In this document: piece by piece, positions 5,746-10,060 of the stretch | How positions within the stretch are numbered: the stretch's first letter is position 1 | Layout: each line of letters begins with the position of its first letter | NCBI GenBank assembly: GCA_002402085.1 | Contig: NVVB01000031.1 | Location: 1 to 10,060 of the forward strand | Reading direction: 5' to 3' | Source: Gammaproteobacteria bacterium | GTDB taxonomy: Bacteria > Pseudomonadota > Gammaproteobacteria > Pseudomonadales > UBA3067 | DNA: 10,060 nt | Translations under genes and position numbers: made by a program | Notes under the pieces: model-generated | Told to the model about the DNA's origin: nothing | Databases searched by the model: none | Seen by the model: the letters and a program-made list of their open reading frames with translations, nothing else

Positions 5746-6875
5746 CCATTGGCCTTACGTATAACGGGGCTTTTATGAGCGCGGGTCTTGGTGTTAGTTT
5801 TTACCTTGGTGTTGGTTTTACTCGCAGAGTTACCGGTCGCCATGGCTAATATACCTACTTGCAAGGCGTCTAATTCATTTTGTTCCGTGGAGACTTCCAT
5901 AAAGCGCAATCGATATTGCTGACAAAATGTTTGTAATGTTTGTTTACGCGTAAAGAATTCTAAATAGGGTTTCCTTCGCGTATTTTCATCGGCATAGTTT
6001 AGCGCCAACGCGTCGATGCCATTACTCACTTGGTATTGGCCGGCGGGAAGAATTTGTTTTTCTATGGGGTCTGAAACCAAGATCAGCACAACATCCCGAC
6101 CTTTGTGTAATTCAAATAGCGCGCGTTCGGTGGATTCGTCAAAGCCGTAGAAATCACTGATCACAAAAACTAAGCTGCCTCTACGCGCCCGCTGGCTTAC
6201 ACGCCGAATACCTTCTTCGAGCGTACGATCCACCGGCACCGCATTCGAGAGTAGTTCTGATTCCGCATTCGTGGTGCCCTGTCCTGGCTCAGGCGCGCGC
6301 CTAAAAGGCGTCTCAAAGGCCATGTTTTTAAACAGGGTTAATATACTTTTATCGCCTAATAGCGGTTTGATTTCAAAAATACGGTCCGGTCTTATTACTC
6401 CTCCGCCGACTTTGTCGCCTAACTCGACGCCGGCCCACCCGAGCAATGCCGCCACTTTACTGGCTTGGACTGATTTAAATTGCCTTCGAGAGCCAAAGTG
6501 CATAGAAGGCGATTGATCCACCAATAAGAATACCGGACGCTCTTTCTCATCTTGAAACACTTTGACATGAGGTACCGTGGTGCGCGCTGTAACACGCCAA
6601 TCCATGGTGCGTACGTCATCACCTTGTTGGTAGACACGCGATTCACAGAACTCCATGCCCTGGCCGCGAAATAGCGATCGAATTTCACCACTGATAGAAG
6701 CCGCCGAGCGTGGGAAACGTTTAAATAATAATTCTGACGCGGGTTGATGCAAGCGCACTAAATCGGAGAAATGACAGGTGACCCCTTCAATCCCCCGCGT
6801 TACAGGCTGATCAGGCACGATGGAAGCGACACGTCGGAGTCGTGTTAACAGACCTTTGAATAATGCCAATGTCAT
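5742..6875 (-). CDS. DUF58 domain protein (VWA-like, MoxR partner)
   Basis: 377 residues. The DUF58 core is clear: GQGMEFCESRVYQQGDDVR (71-89), MDWRVTARTTVPHVKVF (91-107), and a MIDAS-like DQSPSM (120-125) opening the VWA-like fold, with a later VISDFYG strand-Asp-turn segment. There is no signal peptide or membrane helix, so it is probably cytoplasmic, unlike DUF58 proteins with two N-terminal helices. The C-terminal ~28 residues are a low-complexity Lys/Thr/Asn tail (KTNTKVKTNTKTR). It usually works with the MoxR ATPase encoded just upstream; what it does is not known. ATG 6875 directly follows GGGAG with no spacing. The TTG two codons later would sit 6 bases from that GGGAG, so the true first residue is uncertain. 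The 29-codon frame upstream ends in TGA overlapping this ATG. Stop overlaps the DUF4381 start. Confidence 0.9.
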   Translation of the reverse strand: MTLALFKGLLTRLRRVASIVPDQPVTRGIEGVTCHFSDLVRLHQPASELLFKRFPRSAASISGEIRSLFRGQGMEFCESRVYQQGDDVRTMDWRVTARTTVPHVKVFQDEKERPVFLLVDQSPSMHFGSRRQFKSVQASKVAALLGWAGVELGDKVGGGVIRPDRIFEIKPLLGDKSILTLFKNMAFETPFRRAPEPGQGTTNAESELLSNAVPVDRTLEEGIRRVSQRARRGSLVFVISDFYGFDESTERALFELHKGRDVVLILVSDPIEKQILPAGQYQVSNGIDALALNYADENTRRKPYLEFFTRKQTLQTFCQQYRLRFMEVSTEQNELDALQVGILAMATGNSASKTNTKVKTNTKTRAHKSPVIRKANG

Positions 6876-6961
6876 CTCCCAGGGACTACTTTACCGTCTA
6901 CTTTACGGGCTGCATTACCGTCCAGATTACCGGCTACATCACCGACTATGTTCCGCGCCAC
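6872..6961 (-). CDS. Possible 29-residue leader-like ORF between moxR and DUF58 genes
   Basis: Starting at GTG 6961, the frame reads MARNIVGDVAGNL, then DGNAARKVDGKVVPGR, and ends in TGA at 6874-6872. That stop overlaps the DUF58 ATG as ATGA, the same junction style as the next three genes. The peptide has a four-residue period (x-G-x-V/L), because it lies on five imperfect 12-bp repeats. For: the shared ATGA junction and an open, repeat-coded frame. Against: no ribosome binding site at the GTG, a stop just before it, and a repeat unit divisible by three keeps a frame open automatically. It could be a coupling leader rather than a functional peptide. Confidence 0.3.
   Translation of the reverse strand: MARNIVGDVAGNLDGNAARKVDGKVVPGR
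6885..6944 (-). repeat. Five imperfect 12-bp tandem repeats
   Basis: Read on the minus strand, the units are CGGTGATGTAGC, CGGTAATCTGGA, CGGTAATGCAGC, CCGTAAAGTAGA and CGGTAAAGTAGT; the shared core is CGGTAA. They end 9 bases before the DUF58 ATG and fill most of the gap after the moxR stop. This is the only sizeable gap inside an otherwise overlapping operon. Confidence 0.7.
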
Positions 6962-6969
6962 TTAACACG

Positions 6970-7986
6970 CTAAGGTACAGGAACCCATTGAATCAACTGC
7001 TCAATGTAGTCCTCGACACTCACACCATCTGCGACGGCTTCGTAAGATAGAATAATGCGATGACGTAGCACATCCATCGCCACGGCGTGAATATCTGCCG
7101 GAGACACATAGTCTCGCCCCGCCAGCCAAGCATGGCCTCTAGCGCAGTGTTCAAGAGCAATCGAGCCGCGCGGGCTGGCGCCATACTCAACCCATCGCTT
7201 AAGCTCTGGGTCATAGGGACTAGGGTCACGACTGGCCGCGACCAGCTCGACAATATAACGCTCTAGCGGCGAAGATAAGTGAAGATCCAGTACTTCGCGG
7301 CGCGCATCAAAGATGATCTGCTGGCTAATGAGCGCAACCCGGCTTGAACCTTTAGAAGCACTGGTTTTATCTAAGCGATTTTTTCGTTGCGCACGAACCA
7401 GCTGTAAAATTTCTTGCTCATGCTGTTTGGACGGGTAATCAATGCGCACGTCCATTAAGAAGCGATCTAATTGCGCCTCAGGCAGTGCGTAGGTGCCTTC
7501 TTGCTCGATGGGGTTTTGAGTGGCCATCACCAGGAATAACTCAGGCAATGCGTAGGTGGTCTTGCCTACCGTGATCTGCCCTTCGGCCATGGCTTCTAAC
7601 AATGCTGACTGAACTTTAGCGGGTGCACGGTTTATTTCATCCGCCAAAACAAAATTGTGAAACAAAGGGCCCGACTGAAATTCAAATTCGCCTTGCTGAG
7701 GGCGATATATGTCAGTTCCGGTCAAATCGGCAGGTAATAAATCAGGCGTGAATTGAACCCGGTGAAAGCTGCCCTCAAGACGCTGCGCGAGGGCTTTAAT
7801 CGCTGTGGTCTTCGCCAATCCTGGCGCACCAACCACTAATAAGTGACCTTCGGCCAACAGCGCGATTAGCATACGTTTTAATAACATTTGCTGACCCAAG
7901 ACTTCACGGCTTAGGTCATCCAGCAGCCCATGCATGGCCTCAAAAGCCAAAGAGCCAGACTTCACTTCATCAACTAAAGTACTCAC
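6970..7986 (-). CDS. moxR: MoxR-family AAA+ ATPase
   Basis: 338 residues from GTG 7986. AAA+ motifs in order: Walker A GAPGLAKT (53-60), Walker B FVLADEINRAP (112-122), sensor 1 ATQNP (155-159), arginine finger region QLDRF (172-176), and sensor 2 GASPRGS (269-275). The DLTGTDIYRP segment (87-96) is typical of MoxR. These ATPases act as hexameric chaperones that remodel or insert metal into client proteins, working with VWA proteins such as those encoded downstream. An upstream extension to TTG 8052 adds 22 residues (including SNNHNN) with no family likeness. AGGG lies about 7 bases before the GTG, so I prefer 7986. The 111 bases between the GT2 stop and this GTG may hold the operon promoter: a CATAAT box with TTATCT 17 bases before it is a weak candidate (minus strand, about 8000-8030). 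The stop is followed by the repeat-bearing gap before the DUF58 gene. Confidence 0.93.
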   Translation of the reverse strand: MSTLVDEVKSGSLAFEAMHGLLDDLSREVLGQQMLLKRMLIALLAEGHLLVVGAPGLAKTTAIKALAQRLEGSFHRVQFTPDLLPADLTGTDIYRPQQGEFEFQSGPLFHNFVLADEINRAPAKVQSALLEAMAEGQITVGKTTYALPELFLVMATQNPIEQEGTYALPEAQLDRFLMDVRIDYPSKQHEQEILQLVRAQRKNRLDKTSASKGSSRVALISQQIIFDARREVLDLHLSSPLERYIVELVAASRDPSPYDPELKRWVEYGASPRGSIALEHCARGHAWLAGRDYVSPADIHAVAMDVLRHRIILSYEAVADGVSVEDYIEQLIQWVPVP

Positions 7987-8097
7987 AAATCGCCCTACAT
8001 ACTTATTATTATGATTATTAGAACGGCTAAAGATAACAGAAATGGGCACCAATACCCAAGCTTTGAACCCAGGCGACTACACCGCTGATTCTACTAC

Positions 8098-9282
8098 TTA
8101 ACGCGCGGTGCGCTCCCAAGTTGCACTGGATCGCCCCGAAATATAACGTAGAAACCCATGTCCTAGCGCAACATTCATATACAGTAGAAATATGGGTAAT
8201 TTCAATAATCCAGGCGGCTGCCAAGAGGTTTTATGAACCCGATAGACGCTCAAATACAGGAATAACTGAATACCAAAAGAGAGCTGATAAAAGACTTGGT
8301 CAAGCAAAATAAGGTTGCATAGGAACACTAAAGCCAATAGATGCGGCGTAAACCACCGCACCACTTTATGGGAGAAGTAGCAAAATAACAGCATCGGGTG
8401 CTGCATTTTAAACAATCCTAAATTTCTAAAAAACACTTGATAATTACCCGCCCCGATTCTCACTCTACGCAGGTATTCATCTTTGGATGACGGCGCCTCC
8501 TCCTCTAATGCCACCGCTTCACTGTCATACTTCACTCGCAGGCCTTGCTGCGAAATACCAAACACCACCATGAAGTCGTCAATGACACAATCCAGCGCTA
8601 AGGGCTGATAAAGGTCGGTACGAATCGCATAAATCGCCCCATTCGCCCCTAACAACCCGCCTAATCGGGACTCATTAAATTTAAGGAGTTTTTCAAGTCG
8701 CCAGTACAAGCCGTCTTGATTATCACCACTCTCAAGTAGCGTAAAGTCCAGCTCACCGCACACAGCCCCTACCGATTGATCATTAAAATGGCGCACTAAC
8801 ATCCGAACTGCGTCGGCTCGAAAATTAGTGTTGGCATCGGTAAACACCGTAATGCTTTCACTCACCTCACTGAGCAGATCATTTAATACGCTAGTTTTTC
8901 CTCGATTTGCTTCATAGTCAAATAACGCAATACGAGGGTTCTGGCGATACTCGCTTAACCGAGACACTGTCTCATCGGAACACCCGTCGCAGCCAATATA
9001 GAACCGAAGCTTATCCGCTGGATAGTCCAACGCTAATAAGTTTTCAACCCGCTCCACGATGTGCTTTTCTTCATTGTAGGCAGACAGCACTACCGCCACC
9101 GAAGGCAGAGTTACGGTGCCTTGGCTAGCGCGCCGATCAACCGATGCTTTTGACGACGCTAATCGATAGACCGTATCACTCTTAGATTGCCAAAGAGCCG
9201 ATAACTGTAAGAGAAGTAGCGGATACAATGCATAACTATAAGCCGCACAGAACAATCCCGCCCAAAAGAGACACTCAACCAT
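8098..9282 (-). CDS. GT2-family membrane glycosyltransferase
   Basis: 394 residues from ATG 9282. An N-terminal hydrophobic helix (about 4-28) precedes a GT-A catalytic domain: VVLSAYNEE (64-72), CDGCSDE (98-104), EANRGK near 124-129, the metal-binding FTDANT (147-152), GANGAIYAIR (212-221), the acidic VIDDF (233-237) and RRVRIGAGNYQ (272-282), which stands where processive GT2 enzymes have QxxRW. Two or more C-terminal membrane helices follow (about 295-380). It transfers sugar from a nucleotide sugar at the inner membrane; the hyaluronan/cellulose synthase-like layout suggests a surface or exported polysaccharide, but donor and acceptor cannot be told. The frame extends to TTG 9309, but the -10 box ends near there, and ATG 9282 has an AAGGG about 11 bases upstream. 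Neighbour is a GT4 enzyme on the same strand. Confidence 0.88.
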   Translation of the reverse strand: MVECLFWAGLFCAAYSYALYPLLLLQLSALWQSKSDTVYRLASSKASVDRRASQGTVTLPSVAVVLSAYNEEKHIVERVENLLALDYPADKLRFYIGCDGCSDETVSRLSEYRQNPRIALFDYEANRGKTSVLNDLLSEVSESITVFTDANTNFRADAVRMLVRHFNDQSVGAVCGELDFTLLESGDNQDGLYWRLEKLLKFNESRLGGLLGANGAIYAIRTDLYQPLALDCVIDDFMVVFGISQQGLRVKYDSEAVALEEEAPSSKDEYLRRVRIGAGNYQVFFRNLGLFKMQHPMLLFCYFSHKVVRWFTPHLLALVFLCNLILLDQVFYQLSFGIQLFLYLSVYRVHKTSWQPPGLLKLPIFLLYMNVALGHGFLRYISGRSSATWERTAR

Positions 9283-9316
9283 TCGAAACCAAACCCTTAA
9301 AATAACCAATGAAATT

Positions 9317-9346
9317 AGTATAACTAAACGCGTGTGAACGCTTCAA
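9317..9346 (-). promoter_or_regulatory. Probable sigma70 promoter for the GT2 gene
   Basis: On the minus strand, TTGAAG (9346-9341) and TATACT (9322-9317) are separated by 18 bases. Transcription would start near 9310, about 28 bases before ATG 9282 and after the GT4 stop. The location in the 104-base gap between the two genes fits, and it disfavours a start at TTG 9309. Confidence 0.4.
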
Positions 9347-9386
9347 AACGTCTTCTAGCCATCACAACCAGCCACGGTAAATAACG

Positions 9387-10060
9387 TTAATGAGCACAGT
9401 CGAGTAAACTCAGCAGCTGCTCCGCATTATGTCGCCATTGCCGAGACTGGGTAATATAGTCTCGTGCACGCGACCCTACCGCGCTCAACTGATCGGTATC
9501 GCCTGCCAGCTGCAATACTTTATCAACACATGCTTGATGATCGCCGGCCGGAAACAACCAGCTGGTCTGGTCATCTTCAACCACTTCTTGTATCGGCGAA
9601 AATGCGGGCACTACCGCTCCAACGCCCATGGCCATGGCCTCAAAGAGCTTCATAGGTGAACCATAAATATTGGAATCAGGTAATACAGAATAATCCATGG
9701 CTGCAATATACTCTGGAATCTGAGCGTGGCTGACTCGTCCGGGCAAGCACACTTGGCTCTCAACGCCATACTCAACCACCATGGCTTGTATTTTATCGAA
9801 GCTTATACCGTCCCCCACAAGCAATAAGACCAACTCGGGCACTTCCTTTAAACGAGGAATAATCAGCGCGACAAACCACTCCAAGCCATGCCACGGGTTA
9901 AACGCGCCCACATACCCGCAGACTACTCGATCATTTATTCCGAGTTTGCGCTTGATCGCATTACCATCGTATTTTTCGGGGCAAAATTCTTCAATATTTG
10001 CCCCATTAGGGGATACCACTGAGGGGGGGATATCGCCATAGGCGCTTTCAATAATGCGCT
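9387..10060 (-). CDS. GT4-family glycosyltransferase, C-terminal part (5' end beyond window)
   Basis: The frame is open to the right edge and gives 223 residues, from an Arg codon at 10058 to the stop at 9387. It starts in the inter-domain region (VVSPNGANIEEF, about 15-26), the usual P-N-G-[VA]-[DN] motif before the C-terminal Rossmann domain. Then come GYVGAFNPWHGLEWF (49-63), LLLVGDG (79-85), LPGRVSHAQIPEYI (106-119) and YGSPMKLFEAMAMG (133-146). In the E-x7-E motif of GT4 enzymes the second Glu (FEAMA) is present, but the first position is Tyr. This domain binds the nucleotide-sugar donor; the acceptor-binding half is missing from the window. It is probably part of a polysaccharide or lipopolysaccharide cluster continuing to the right. 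The GTG at 10019 is internal, not a start. A run of seven G/C pairs at 10023-10029 lies inside the coding sequence. Confidence 0.88.
   Translation of the reverse strand, partial: RIIESAYGDIPPSVVSPNGANIEEFCPEKYDGNAIKRKLGINDRVVCGYVGAFNPWHGLEWFVALIIPRLKEVPELVLLLVGDGISFDKIQAMVVEYGVESQVCLPGRVSHAQIPEYIAAMDYSVLPDSNIYGSPMKLFEAMAMGVGAVVPAFSPIQEVVEDDQTSWLFPAGDHQACVDKVLQLAGDTDQLSAVGSRARDYITQSRQWRHNAEQLLSLLDCAH

Noticed and set aside
6820..7050. Plus-strand frame with a periodic YRLLYGLHYR-like product
   Set aside because: The periodicity is the shadow of the 12-bp repeats; the frame is antisense to the DUF58 start and the MoxR end.
7987..8052. N-terminal extension of the MoxR protein to TTG 8052
   Set aside because: The added 22 residues have no MoxR likeness, and GTG 7986 has AGGG at a good distance.
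9283..9309. GT2 start at TTG 9309
   Set aside because: It lies within a base or so of the predicted transcription start and has no ribosome binding site; ATG 9282 is better placed.

Overview
The window joins two different kinds of DNA. Bases 1 to about 985 are AT-rich (roughly 28-35% GC in the lines I counted). They begin with the C-terminal tail of an OmpA/MotB-domain protein whose ending (C-DGV-CS---QANRRSEF pattern) is typical of Bacteroidota, followed by a strong intrinsic terminator and about 800 bases with no convincing gene. From about 990 to 10060 the DNA is close to 47-50% GC, and its genes look gammaproteobacterial, by gene order and protein style. The change is abrupt at about 985-1015. 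Either the contig is chimeric or a foreign segment is inserted; the sequence alone cannot decide.

From 1318 to 2145 (+) lies a Sir2-family NAD-dependent protein deacylase. Its stop is only 11 bases from the stop of a convergent operon on the minus strand. Read 5' to 3' on the minus strand, that operon is: a MoxR-type AAA+ ATPase (7986-6970), a DUF58 VWA-like protein (6875-5742), a DUF4381 membrane protein (5745-5155), a BatA-like VWA membrane protein (5158-4055), and a BatB-like protein with VWA, TPR and a lysine-rich region (4058-2157). The last four genes are joined by three ATGA stop/start overlaps. This is the MoxR/VWA ('Bat') system: an AAA+ ATPase of the MoxR family coupled to MIDAS-containing VWA proteins at the inner membrane. 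The BatD gene that commonly ends such operons is not present. A 94-base gap between the MoxR and DUF58 genes holds five imperfect 12-bp repeats and a 29-codon open frame that also ends in an ATGA overlap with the DUF58 gene.

Upstream of the Bat operon, on the same strand, are two glycosyltransferases: a GT2-type membrane enzyme (9282-8098) with its own plausible promoter, and the 3' part of a GT4-type enzyme (10060-9387) that runs off the right edge. They look like the end of a surface polysaccharide cluster.

Several minus-strand frames can be extended upstream to TTG codons. I chose shorter starts (GTG 7986, ATG 5158, ATG 9282) because of ribosome binding sites, ATGA overlaps or promoter position. 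No tRNA, rRNA, CRISPR array or insertion sequence was seen.
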